64,000 bases of DNA from Microbacterium sp. EST19A (GTDB lineage Bacteria; Actinomycetota; Actinomycetes; Actinomycetales; Microbacteriaceae), in assembly GCF_019969685.1 (NCBI RefSeq), contig NZ_JAHXYZ010000002.1:310001-374000 (forward strand), given 5' to 3'. The position numbers and the translations under genes are program-made. The notes below the pieces were generated by a model that did no database searches, was not told where the DNA came from, and saw only the letters and a list, made by a program, of their open reading frames with translations. How positions within the stretch are numbered: position 1 is the first letter of the stretch; each line of letters starts with the position of its first letter. This document shows, one piece after another, positions 28,276-36,864 of this stretch.

Positions 28276-30219
28276 TCAACGACCGGAGAAGACGCCGCGC
28301 ACGGCGGAGGACCGTCCGAGATAGACGTAGTCGTCGTGCTTCGCCGAGCGGCCGTCGCCCGCGGCTCGACCGTGCAGGCGGCGCCACACCCACGGCAGCG
28401 CGTGCCGGCGCCACCACACCCCGGCGCCGATCGTCTCGTTCTCGTGCAGCGCGGCATCCAGCACACCGAGCGCATCGGCATCCGGAACACCCAGGACCTC
28501 GGCCGCCCGGTACGCGAGGAACCGGTGACCGCGACTGCTCAGGTGCACGAGATCCTCGCCCCAGTTGGGTCGCTCCGGCAGTGTCGGATGCAGATCGGTG
28601 TCGATGAGGATCGCGCCCGTGCGTGCGGCGATCCCGGCGAGAGCGGTCGCGAAGGCGGCGAAGCGCCGGGTGTAGATCGAAGCGGCGCGTCGTCCCGGAA
28701 GGAACGGGGTCACCAGCACCACGTCGGCGCCGATGTCGCGGAGCTGCCGCACCGCGCCCTCCAGCCGCGCGGCGAGCGCAGCGACGTCGACGCGATGCTT
28801 CACCAGGTCGTTCGCTCCGATCAGGATCGAGACCAGATCGGGACGCAGCTCGAGCGCTCGATCGAGCTGCGTGCCGCACACGTCGCTCACGCGCTTCGAG
28901 CGGATCGCGAGGTTCGCGTAGTGGAGTCCGCCCCGGGCGGCGAGCAGCAGCGCGAGACGGTCGGCCCAGCCGCGCAGGGCTCCGTCGGGTGCGGGATCGC
29001 AGAGCCCCTCGGTGAGCGAATCGCCGAGGGCGACGTAGCGGCGCCACCGTCGCGGCGAGACGGGTGCTGCGGCCTCCGGACGCACCACGCGGCGAGCGCG
29101 CGCTCCGGCATCCACCCGGTGCAGCTCCCGGGCATCGTCGAAGTGTCCGAGGAGCTGGTCGCAGACGCTCGCCCAGCTGCGCCCCTGCACGGCTTCGAGT
29201 CCGGCCTCGCCGAACGCCCGGCGCTTGCGGGCGTCTCCGGCGAGATCGGCGACGCGCATCCGCAGATCGTCGAGGTCTCCTGGACGGTACAGCCAGCCGT
29301 CGATGCCCATGCGGACGAGGTCGAGCGGACCGCCGCGGCCGGTCGCGATCACGGGCACGCCGCTCGCGTGCGCCTCCTGCAGCGTCTGGCCGAACGTCTC
29401 GCTCTCCCCCGGGTGCACGAAAACGTCGAACGAGGCCATCGCCGCGGCGAGCGCGTCACCGTCGAGGTGACCGAGGAACAGCGCCTCCGGGAGGAGGTCT
29501 TCCAGCCGCGATCGGGTCGGGCCGTCGCCCACGATCACCAGGCGGGTGCCCGGGATGCCGCGGAGGGCGACGAGATCCTCGACCTGCTTCTCCGGAGCCA
29601 GCCGGCCGACGTAGCCGATCACGACGTCGGCACCCCAGGACGCGCGCAGGTCGCTGCTGCGGCGGGAAGGCTGGAAGCGTTCGGCATCGACGCCTCTCCC
29701 CCACCTCCGCACACGGTCGATACCGAGAGAGGCGAGCTGCTGTGCCGATTCCACGGACGGCGCCAGCGTCATCGTCGCGCGGCGGTGGAGCCGGGCGATG
29801 TGCGTCTGGGCGATGCCCGTGGTCGCCGCGATCCGGTACCGCTCGGTGTACGCGGCGACGTCGGTCTGATAGGCCGCGACGGAGGCCACGTCGAGTCGTT
29901 CGGCCGCGAGCACCCCGCGCCAGCCGAGCGCGAACGGCGACGCCAGGTGCACGACGTCGGGCTGGAACCGACGCAGGGAGGCGGCGACGCGGTGCGCCGG
30001 CGACGTGCCCACCCGCACGTTGCGGTAGCCGGGCAGCGCGAGACTCGGAATCGCCTCGACGCGCGCGCCGCTCACCGCCTCGGGCATGCCGAGGGCCGCG
30101 GGCGCGATGACGTGGGCGTCGTGCCCCCGGTTCTCGAGGTGTCGCAGGATCTGCAGCACCGAGCCGGTCACGCCGTTCATGTGCGGAAGGAAGGATTCCG
30201 TGATGATCGCTACTCTCAC
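28276..30219 (-). CDS. Glycosyltransferase (GT4) fused to SGNH/GDSL hydrolase
   Basis: 647 residues with two enzymes in one frame. Residues 1-360 form a GT4-type GT-B glycosyltransferase close to actinobacterial mannosyltransferases (T-E-S-F-L-P-H-M-N-G-V-T at 7-18, R206...K211, and the E-x7-E-like segment H-P-G-E-S-E-T-F-G-Q-T-L-Q-E-A at 269-283). After an alanine/arginine linker (about 368-392) residues 395-580 are an SGNH hydrolase: G399-D-S401-L block I, G-A-N470-D block III, and D556-L-V-H559 block V. The start is GTG 30219. The tail to 647 has no assigned fold. Possible job: glycosylating and de/acylating a cell-surface glycan or lipid. Confidence 0.85.
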   Translation of the reverse strand: MRVAIITESFLPHMNGVTGSVLQILRHLENRGHDAHVIAPAALGMPEAVSGARVEAIPSLALPGYRNVRVGTSPAHRVAASLRRFQPDVVHLASPFALGWRGVLAAERLDVASVAAYQTDVAAYTERYRIAATTGIAQTHIARLHRRATMTLAPSVESAQQLASLGIDRVRRWGRGVDAERFQPSRRSSDLRASWGADVVIGYVGRLAPEKQVEDLVALRGIPGTRLVIVGDGPTRSRLEDLLPEALFLGHLDGDALAAAMASFDVFVHPGESETFGQTLQEAHASGVPVIATGRGGPLDLVRMGIDGWLYRPGDLDDLRMRVADLAGDARKRRAFGEAGLEAVQGRSWASVCDQLLGHFDDARELHRVDAGARARRVVRPEAAAPVSPRRWRRYVALGDSLTEGLCDPAPDGALRGWADRLALLLAARGGLHYANLAIRSKRVSDVCGTQLDRALELRPDLVSILIGANDLVKHRVDVAALAARLEGAVRQLRDIGADVVLVTPFLPGRRAASIYTRRFAAFATALAGIAARTGAILIDTDLHPTLPERPNWGEDLVHLSSRGHRFLAYRAAEVLGVPDADALGVLDAALHENETIGAGVWWRRHALPWVWRRLHGRAAGDGRSAKHDDYVYLGRSSAVRGVFSGR

Positions 30220-30358
30220 ACCCTCAGGATGACGGCGCCGAGGGGCGGGATCCTCCGGAAACGACCCTCGGCACCAGATGTTCACCGGATGCTGGATCAC
30301 AGGTCACCGGCTATCCGTTCTTTGGTTTCCGTTCACCGTCCACGGGCACAGTGAACCC

Positions 30359-30943
30359 GTGCCGACCGATCTGCTCGCCGATGCCCTCGACAGCCCCTGG
30401 AGCCTGGTGCTGATGAGCCTCCTCGTCGTCGGGGACGCCTTCTTCGTCGTCATCCCCGGCGAGGTCGCGGTGACGGCGCTGGGAGCGCTCGCCGTCACCA
30501 CCGGGGCGCCGTCTCTGTGGGCGGTCATCGTCTGCGCCGCGGTCGCCGCGACCGTCGGAGACGCGTGCTGCTACCTGATCGGCCGGCTCGTCGGCACCGA
30601 GCGCTGGCGCTGGATGCGCGCTCCCCGCGTGCAGCAGGCTCTCGGCTGGGCGAGGCGACGCCTCGACGGAGGGACCGCCACCGTGCTGTTCACGGCACGG
30701 TTCGTGCCGTTCGCCCGACTCGCCATCAACCTCGTCGCCGGGGCGTCGCGTATCCATCCCCCGCGGTATCTGGCCCTCGTCACGCTCGCCGCGACCGGAT
30801 GGGCCGTCTACCAGGCGGCGGTCGGCGCCGCGGTGGCCGCGATCGTCCCCGGAGGGCCTCTCGTCGCGGTCCCGGTGTCGATCGCGGTCGCGATCGGCGT
30901 CGGTCTGCTGATCGATGTCGTCACCCGCAGACGGCGGACCTGA
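30359..30943 (+). CDS. DedA-family membrane protein
   Basis: 194 residues with 4-5 hydrophobic segments (about 18-38, 42-65, 118-135, 140-160, 165-190). It shows DedA/SNARE-associated features: E in V-I-P-G-E-V near residue 35, G-D-A-C-C-Y-L-I-G-R at 68-77 and the conserved arginine region F-T-A-R-F-V-P-F-A-R at 112-121. DedA proteins act as lipid (undecaprenyl phosphate or phospholipid) flippases or support membrane potential. GTG 30359 is used; an open frame continues upstream into the promoter region. Divergent from the glycosyltransferase fusion. Confidence 0.87.
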   Translation: MPTDLLADALDSPWSLVLMSLLVVGDAFFVVIPGEVAVTALGALAVTTGAPSLWAVIVCAAVAATVGDACCYLIGRLVGTERWRWMRAPRVQQALGWARRRLDGGTATVLFTARFVPFARLAINLVAGASRIHPPRYLALVTLAATGWAVYQAAVGAAVAAIVPGGPLVAVPVSIAVAIGVGLLIDVVTRRRRT

Positions 30944-30980
30944 ACTCCCCCTCGTCGCGAGCGTGCTCTAGGCTCGGGGC

Positions 30981-31157
30981 ATGAGCACCGAAGAAGGCGC
31001 CACCTCCTCCGAGGAGATGAAGCGCAAGTTCAAGGAAGCGCTCGAGAAGAAGAACGCGCAGCACCGACAGGGCGAGTCGCACCTCGACGGCGATTCCGCC
31101 GTGCACGGCGCGGCCGCCCCGCAGACGCGGCGCGAGTTCCGACGCAAGAGCGGTTGA
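30981..31157 (+). CDS. DUF5302 domain-containing protein
   Basis: A 58-residue highly charged protein, too short for most gene finders. It fits the actinobacterial DUF5302 family end to end: M-S-T-E-E..., S-E-E-M-K-R-K-F-K-E-A-L-E-K-K, then H-L-D-G-D-S-A-V-H, ending T-R-R-E-F-R-R-K-S-G. Function unknown; the basic, helical composition suggests a nucleic-acid or acidic-partner binder, which is inference. It lies 37 bases after dedA and is followed by a strong terminator. Confidence 0.88.
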   Translation: MSTEEGATSSEEMKRKFKEALEKKNAQHRQGESHLDGDSAVHGAAAPQTRREFRRKSG

Positions 31158-31163
31158 CCACAC

Positions 31164-31207
31164 GGATGCGGAGGCCGGATTCCTCCGGCCTCCGCATCCT
31201 TTCTTCT
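31164..31207. terminator. Strong bidirectional terminator between DUF5302 and dctA
   Basis: A perfect 16-bp stem (arms 31164-31179 and 31184-31199, GGATGCGGAGGCCGGA and its complement) with a 4-base TTCC loop, followed on the plus strand by TTTCTTCTTC. It ends the dedA-DUF5302 transcript and probably also serves dctA, which converges on it. Confidence 0.9.
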
Positions 31208-31238
31208 TCATACGGCCTGTTCGCCGTGGAAGCAGGGA

Positions 31239-32681
31239 TCAGCGCTGTGCGGCGCGCTCCTTGGCCCGCTGCTCCTTGGCTGCCATCTCCGCGACGGCCG
31301 ACTCGCTGAGCTCCTGGACACCCGCGGCGTCCGGAGCGTCCGACATCCCGTGCGCATCGACGCCGTCCAGCATCGACTCGTCGAAAGGCAGCTCCCCGCT
31401 GAGCACCCGACGCGTGCGAGCACGGTCGATCTGCTTGGTCCAGGTGCCGATGAGGAGTGTGGCGACCGCGTTGCCGGTGAAGTTGGTCAGCGCGCGTCCC
31501 TCCGACATGAAGCGGTCGATGCCGACGATCACGCCGACGCCGTCGACCAGATCCGGGCGGTAGGCCTGCAGTCCGCCGGCGAGGGTCGCGAGTCCCGCCC
31601 CGGTGACGCCGGCGGCACCCTTGCTCGCGATGATCATGAACACGAGCAGGCCGATCTGCTCACTGATCGACATCGGCTGGCCCATGCCCGTCGCGATGAA
31701 CAGCGACGCCATCGTGAGGTAGATCGCCGTGCCGTCGAGGTTGAACGAGTACCCGGTCGGCACCGTGATGCCCACGACCGGCTTGGAGACGCCGACGTGC
31801 TCCATCTTCGCGATCAGCCGCGGCAGCGCGGACTCCGACGAGGAGGTGCCGACGATCAGCAGGTATTCGCGCCCCAGATACTTCATGAGCGAGAAGATGT
31901 TGACCCGCGTGACGGTCCAGAGCAGCGTGCCCAGCACCACGACGATGAACAGGACGCACGTGATGTAGAACGCGCCCATCAGGATGCCGAGGCTCCAGAT
32001 CGCCGAGATGCCGGTCTTGCCCACGACGGCCGCGATCGCACCGAAGGCGCCGATGGGCGCCAGCCAGAGGATCATGCCGAGGATGCGGAAGACCAGCTTC
32101 TGCAGCTGCTTCACCGCGTCCATGATCGGAGCGCCGCGGTCGCCGAGACCCTGCAGAGCGAAACCGACGAGGAGGGCGATGAACAGCACCTGCAGAACGC
32201 TCTCGCCCGTGAAGGCGCCGAAGAACGTCGCGGGGATGATCCCGAGGATGAACTCCTGCGTGGTCTTGGCCTCGGCCGCGCCCTCGGGGTCGTACGTGGA
32301 GGCAGCCATGTCGAGCCCGGATCCCGGGTGGATGATGTTGCCCACGACCAGACCGATCGCGAGCGCGAAGGTCGACATGATCATGAAGTACAGCAGCGCC
32401 AGGCCGCCGATCTTCCCGACCGTCGCCGCCTTCGCGATGGATCCGACTCCGACGACGATCGTGCAGAAGATGATCGGGGCGATCATCATCTTGATCAGCG
32501 CCACGAAACCCTTGCCGAGTGCCTCGAACCCCTGCCCCACCTCAGGCCAGATGAGCCCGACGAGCGCGCCGAGCACGACCGCGATGATCACCGACACGTA
32601 GAGCCAGGTGTGCCGGTCCCAGGACTGCTTGCCGCGCCGCGAGTTGAACCCCGGCAGACGGAACCCCGTTGTGATGGCCAT
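31239..32681 (-). CDS. dctA: Dicarboxylate/cation symporter DctA family
   Basis: Na+/H+-coupled importer of C4-dicarboxylates (succinate, fumarate, malate). 480 residues of the GltP/DctA fold, with the serine-rich re-entrant loop motif T-S-S-S-E-S-A-L-P-R and the substrate/cation motif P-T-G-Y-S-F-N-L-D-G-T-A-I-Y. About eight membrane helices are recognisable. A charged C-terminal tail (about 430-480) is longer than in E. coli DctA. It is divergently arranged with a sensor kinase/response regulator pair of the kind that regulates dctA, which supports C4-dicarboxylates over glutamate. Confidence 0.93.
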   Translation of the reverse strand: MAITTGFRLPGFNSRRGKQSWDRHTWLYVSVIIAVVLGALVGLIWPEVGQGFEALGKGFVALIKMMIAPIIFCTIVVGVGSIAKAATVGKIGGLALLYFMIMSTFALAIGLVVGNIIHPGSGLDMAASTYDPEGAAEAKTTQEFILGIIPATFFGAFTGESVLQVLFIALLVGFALQGLGDRGAPIMDAVKQLQKLVFRILGMILWLAPIGAFGAIAAVVGKTGISAIWSLGILMGAFYITCVLFIVVVLGTLLWTVTRVNIFSLMKYLGREYLLIVGTSSSESALPRLIAKMEHVGVSKPVVGITVPTGYSFNLDGTAIYLTMASLFIATGMGQPMSISEQIGLLVFMIIASKGAAGVTGAGLATLAGGLQAYRPDLVDGVGVIVGIDRFMSEGRALTNFTGNAVATLLIGTWTKQIDRARTRRVLSGELPFDESMLDGVDAHGMSDAPDAAGVQELSESAVAEMAAKEQRAKERAAQR

Positions 32682-32828
32682 GTTTCCTCCTTGATCATGA
32701 ACGTCGTCGTGTCATGTGTGCGGCGGCATCCTCGTCGCCGATGACATTCACCGTCGCGGACTTCCCACCGCGCCGCGATTTGTGGTCGTATTGGTCACTA
32801 CCGAGAGCGACGACGACCGGAGGATGCG

Positions 32829-34112
32829 ATGGCACATGCCTCTGACGGTCGCAGCACCGCGTCGCGCGTCTTCCTCGTGCTGCTCGTCACCGCGATCGTG
32901 ATCGGCGCGCTCGTCGCGGTGTACCTGGTCGTCGAGGCGCAGCGCGCCATCCGCGCCGAGGCTGAACGGGTGACGGCGGCCGCCGCGATCTCGCTGGCCG
33001 CGTCCCCTGATGTGGTCTCCTCGCTCGCGGACGGCGACGAGGGCGCTGCGACGCGCCGTCTCGAGCCCTACGCCATGCAGGTCGTGGACGAGGCCGGGCT
33101 CGACTTCATCACCGTGATGACCGTCGACGGGGTGCGGGTCACCCACCCCGATCTCGACCAGATCGGCGGACCGTACCTCGGGACGATCCCCGCCGCACCG
33201 CAGGCGCTCACCGAGGAGTTCACCGGAACACTCGGCCCGTCCGTCCGCACGATCGTGCCGGTCCTCGACGCCGATGACGCTCTGGTCGGGTGGGTGGCGG
33301 CGGGCGTCACGACCGAGTCGATCAGCGAGACGCTGGTGCGCCGGCTCCCCCTCTCGCTCGGGATCACGGCCGGGCTCGTGGCCCTCGGCGCCTTCGGTGC
33401 CCTGATCGCCCGCCGGGTCACCCGGCGCATCGCCGGCGACCTGCCGCCCGGGCAGCTGCGCGACGCCGTGTCCTCCTACGAGTCGATCCGCACCCTGGGC
33501 GAGGCCCTGCGCGCCCAGACCCACGAGCACGGCAATCGGATGCACACCGCGGTCGCGCTCCTGGAACTCGGACGCCGCGACGAGGCGATCGAGATCCTCA
33601 CCGAGACCTCCCGCCAGAGCCAGTCGCTCGTGGACCAGGTCACCGCCCGGCGCCAGGGCGACCCCGCGGTCGGTGCGCTGCTGCTCGGCAAGGCGTCGCA
33701 GGCGAAGGAGCGGGGCATCGACTGGCGCGTGCAGATCGACCCCGACACGCCGCGCTCGCCGCTCTCGACCGTGGACAGCGTGTCGGTGCTCGGCAACCTC
33801 GTCGACAACGCGATGGATGCCGCGGCGGAGGTGGAGCACCGCTGGGTGGAGGTGTCGCTGACCCCCGCTGAGGACGGCGGCATCGTGCTCGAGGTCTCCG
33901 ACAGCGGGTCGGGCGTGCCGAGCGAAGACCGAGAACGGATCTTCCAGCAGGGCTTCTCGACGAAGCCGGCGGATGCCCAGGGCCGAGGCATCGGACTGGC
34001 GCTCGTGCGTTCGGTCGTCCACGGCGTCGGCGGCTCCGTGACGCTCACCGACGACCCGACGACGTTCCGCGTCGTGCTGCCCCCGGCGGGATCACGGAGG
34101 TCGCGCTCATGA
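32829..34112 (+). CDS. Sensor histidine kinase, DcuS/CitA-like without cytoplasmic PAS
   Basis: 427 residues: TM1 14-36, extracytoplasmic sCache-like sensor 37-173, TM2 174-194, then directly a SpoOB-type dimerisation box with phospho-acceptor H232 (R-A-Q-T-H-E-H-G-N-R-M-H) and a HATPase domain (N-box L-G-N-L-V-D-N-A-M-D-A-A, G1 D-S-G-S-G-V-P, F-box I-F-Q-Q-G-F-S-T-K, G2 G-R-G-I-G-L-A-L-V). Only about 35 residues separate TM2 from the histidine, whereas DcuS/CitA carry a cytoplasmic PAS domain there. Divergent to dctA, so C4-dicarboxylate sensing is likely. Confidence 0.9.
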   Translation: MAHASDGRSTASRVFLVLLVTAIVIGALVAVYLVVEAQRAIRAEAERVTAAAAISLAASPDVVSSLADGDEGAATRRLEPYAMQVVDEAGLDFITVMTVDGVRVTHPDLDQIGGPYLGTIPAAPQALTEEFTGTLGPSVRTIVPVLDADDALVGWVAAGVTTESISETLVRRLPLSLGITAGLVALGAFGALIARRVTRRIAGDLPPGQLRDAVSSYESIRTLGEALRAQTHEHGNRMHTAVALLELGRRDEAIEILTETSRQSQSLVDQVTARRQGDPAVGALLLGKASQAKERGIDWRVQIDPDTPRSPLSTVDSVSVLGNLVDNAMDAAAEVEHRWVEVSLTPAEDGGIVLEVSDSGSGVPSEDRERIFQQGFSTKPADAQGRGIGLALVRSVVHGVGGSVTLTDDPTTFRVVLPPAGSRRSRS

Positions 34113-34801
34113 TCAGGACACTGCTGGTCGACGACGATGCGCTGACCCTCGAGCTCCATCGCGACTACGTGGCACGCCTCGACGGATTCACGGTGTCGGG
34201 CGAGTGCAGCGGCGCGCGCGCCGCGGTGAGCGCCGTGCTGGAACGGCAGGGTGCGGACGCGTTCGACCTGGTCCTGCTGGACATCACGATGCCGGACGGC
34301 TCGGGCATCGACGTGCTGCGGGCGCTGCGGGCGCGATCGGCATCCGTCGACGTGATCGCGATCACGGGGGTGCGCGACGCCGAGACGGTGCGGCAGATGG
34401 CCGCGCTCGGGGTCTTCCAGTACCTCGTGAAGCCGTTCCCCTTCGCCGTGTTCAAGGAGCGGATGGAGCAGTATCGCGCGCACCGCGAGCACGCGAGCAC
34501 CACGGCCGGCGAGGCGACGCAGGCGGAGATCGACGCGCTGCTGGGGCGGGCGACAGGCACGATCACCCTTCCGAAAGGGCTGTCCGCCGCGTCACTGGAG
34601 CGCGTGACCGCCGCCCTGCGCGCCGCGGGGCCGCTGTCGGCGAGCGAAGCGGCGGAGCGCCTCGGGATGTCGCGGGTCGCCGTGCGGCGCTACCTCGAGC
34701 ATCTCGCAGCCGAGGGCGTCCTCCGCCGCTCCGCTCGATACGGCGCCCGTGGTCGCCCCGAGACCGAGTACGGCTGGAGCCGGGGCGCCGACGGCCTCTG
34801 A
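34109..34801 (+). CDS. Response regulator, DcuR/CitB family
   Basis: 230 residues: receiver domain with acidic pair D8-D9-D10, phospho-site D58 (L-V-L-L-D-I-T-M-P), T/S position in A-I-T-G, and K108 (L-V-K-P-F); then a C-terminal HTH of the CitB type (L-S-A-S-E-A-A-E-R-L-G-M-S-R-V-A-V-R-R-Y-L-E-H-L, about 178-201). ATG overlaps the kinase stop by four bases. It probably activates dctA at 31239, across the 147-base divergent gap. Confidence 0.93.
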   Translation: MIRTLLVDDDALTLELHRDYVARLDGFTVSGECSGARAAVSAVLERQGADAFDLVLLDITMPDGSGIDVLRALRARSASVDVIAITGVRDAETVRQMAALGVFQYLVKPFPFAVFKERMEQYRAHREHASTTAGEATQAEIDALLGRATGTITLPKGLSAASLERVTAALRAAGPLSASEAAERLGMSRVAVRRYLEHLAAEGVLRRSARYGARGRPETEYGWSRGADGL

Positions 34802-34805
34802 GTGC

Positions 34806-36158
34806 TCAGCGCGGGAGGCGACCGGCGTACAGCACCCCGCGCGGATCGGCGGCGGCACGCAGCGCACGCAGCCGCTCGAGGTCGGCGGGACTGCCGCAGC
34901 GTTCGAGGGTCTGCCCCGGTCCGAGAAACGTCGGGACCGTGCGCGGAGCTTCGGCATGCGCCAGCAGACCGACGAAGCCCGCAAGGCTCGCGTCGCCCGG
35001 CTCGAGCGGCGCACCGGGGAAGATCGGGGCGAGCGCATGCAGCAACCAGCCGGCGGACTGCAGGGAGGCGAATCCGCGGCGCTGCGGGGAATCGAGCGCG
35101 CCGCCCAGCATCCGGATGTCGATCCCCATGATCGGACCCTGCTCCGGCAGCTCGCGGTAGGCCACGAGTGCGTCGATCGTGGCGTCGTCGAACGACGAGA
35201 GGGCCATGGATGCGCCACGACCCGGCATCGGGTCGGTCGGCTCGTTCGATGCCGCGACGAGGGCGGCCGGCGATGTCGGTCCGGTCGTGTCACGCTGAAC
35301 CGTGCCGGCGCCGCGCACGCGGTCGAGCAGAGCGCTCGCGTCGCCGTCGACGGACAGCGCCTGGACCTCGAGGAAGCTGCGCCCGCGGATCTCCTCGGGC
35401 AGTTGCGGAGCGTCGGGCATGCGCATCGAGTTCATGAAGACGTTGAGCGTGGCGGGCGCGTCGGCCGAGAGATCGCGCACCGCCCGGATGACCGCCGCGG
35501 CATCCGACACGTCGAACGTGAGGCTCGCACCCCACAGGGCGGGCGTGCGCACCAGTTCGATCTCGAGCGCGGTCACGATCCCGACGATGCCGCCGGCGCC
35601 TCGCAGCGCCCACAGGAGTTCCGGGTCGCTGTCGTCGTCGACCCGTTCGTGCGTGCCGTCGGTGCGCAGCACCCACGCCGCCCGCACGTTGTCGGAGCCG
35701 AGTCCGGCGGTGCGGCTGAACCACGAGTGCCCGCCACCCAGCGTGTACCCGGCGACGCTGACCACGGGACTCGTGCCGGCCGGCGCCGCCCACCCGGTGG
35801 CCTCCAGCGCGTCGACCACCGCACCCCAGCGCACACCGGCGCCGACGTGCAGGACTCCCGCCTCGACATCGACCTCGAGCTCGTCGAACGCCGGCATGCG
35901 CACGATCACCGCTCCGGCGAGATCGCCCGAGGCGCCGTGCCCGCTGGGCTGCACGGCGAGCGGGATCCCCGTGTCGGCGGCCGTCTCGAGCAGCACGGTC
36001 AGGTCGCCGACATCGGCGGGCACGGCCACGGCGGCAGGGCGCTGGTCGACGGCGAGATTCCAGGGCTTCCGGGCGTCGTCGTATTCCGGATCATCGGGAA
36101 GGATGAGCGCTCCGGTCAGGCGCGGGCGGACGGCTTCGAACGAGGAGGTCGAGGACAT
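34806..36158 (-). CDS. FAD-binding oxidoreductase (berberine-bridge/VAO type)
   Basis: 450 residues with the PCMH FAD-binding fold. H74 in Q-P-S-G-H-G-A is the likely covalent 8-alpha-histidyl attachment site; the second (cysteinyl) site of bicovalent enzymes is a serine, S130 (A-G-T-S-P), so flavin would be singly linked. G-Y-T-L-G-G-G-H-S-W follows. The substrate domain is about 200-400 and the end has the BBE-like D-P-R-G-V-L-Y-A-G. Such enzymes oxidise sugars, alcohols or alkaloids; the substrate here is unknown. Convergent with the response regulator. Confidence 0.88.
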   Translation of the reverse strand: MSSTSSFEAVRPRLTGALILPDDPEYDDARKPWNLAVDQRPAAVAVPADVGDLTVLLETAADTGIPLAVQPSGHGASGDLAGAVIVRMPAFDELEVDVEAGVLHVGAGVRWGAVVDALEATGWAAPAGTSPVVSVAGYTLGGGHSWFSRTAGLGSDNVRAAWVLRTDGTHERVDDDSDPELLWALRGAGGIVGIVTALEIELVRTPALWGASLTFDVSDAAAVIRAVRDLSADAPATLNVFMNSMRMPDAPQLPEEIRGRSFLEVQALSVDGDASALLDRVRGAGTVQRDTTGPTSPAALVAASNEPTDPMPGRGASMALSSFDDATIDALVAYRELPEQGPIMGIDIRMLGGALDSPQRRGFASLQSAGWLLHALAPIFPGAPLEPGDASLAGFVGLLAHAEAPRTVPTFLGPGQTLERCGSPADLERLRALRAAADPRGVLYAGRLPR

Positions 36159-36218
36159 GACGACACGGTACGACGTCCGTCCGACATTGTCGACGGACGT
36201 CGTACCGCGATCAGGGCG

Positions 36219-36863
36219 TCACTCCCCCGCGAGACCGCCGAGCAGGTGTCCGAACGATCGGCCTTCGCCGAGATAGGTGGCCGGATCATACGGATCGGCG
36301 GCCGAGGCGGCATCCCGCCGGGCGATCGCGTCCGCAAGCTCTTTGGCGCCCTTCTCGACGCGCTTCGCGAGCGGAGCGACATCGTCGCCGGCGCCGCCCC
36401 AGTCGCTCGATGCCGCGAACACGCCCGTCGAGACCGTCTCCGCGTGCAGGTAGGCGAACAGCGGGCGGATCGCATAGTCGATCGCCAGCGAGTGCCGTGC
36501 CGTTCCGGCGTTCGCGCCGATCAGCACCGGCTTCCCGGTGAGCGCGTCGGGATCGAGCACGTCGATGAACGACTTGAACAGACCCGAGTAGCTCGTCGAG
36601 AAGATCGGCGTCACCATGATCAGCGCGTCAGCGGACACGACGGTGTTGATCGCCGTCTCCAGCGCCGGGGGTGCGAAGCCGGTGAGCAGGTTGTTGGTGA
36701 TGTCGTGCGCATAGTCGCGCAGCTCGATCACGTCGACGCTGGCCTCGATGTCGCGTTCGCGGAGCGCCTTCACCGTCTCCGCCGCCAGCCGGTCGGCCAG
36801 CATGCGCGTCGAGGACGGGTTCGACAGCCCCGCGGAGACGACCGCGATCCTGCGGACGGTCAT
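36219..36863 (-). CDS. CE1759-family FMN reductase
   Basis: 214-residue flavodoxin-like NAD(P)H:FMN reductase. The flavin phosphate loop is S-A-G-L-S-N-P-S-S-T-R-M at 10-21, and M-V-T-P-I-F-S-T-S-Y-S-G-L-F-K is the second flavin motif. Sequence and neighbour match the CE1759 family, which supplies reduced FMN to the partner monooxygenase encoded directly upstream (1-base gap at 36864). Confidence 0.9.
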   Translation of the reverse strand: MTVRRIAVVSAGLSNPSSTRMLADRLAAETVKALRERDIEASVDVIELRDYAHDITNNLLTGFAPPALETAINTVVSADALIMVTPIFSTSYSGLFKSFIDVLDPDALTGKPVLIGANAGTARHSLAIDYAIRPLFAYLHAETVSTGVFAASSDWGGAGDDVAPLAKRVEKGAKELADAIARRDAASAADPYDPATYLGEGRSFGHLLGGLAGE

Positions 36864-36864
36864 C

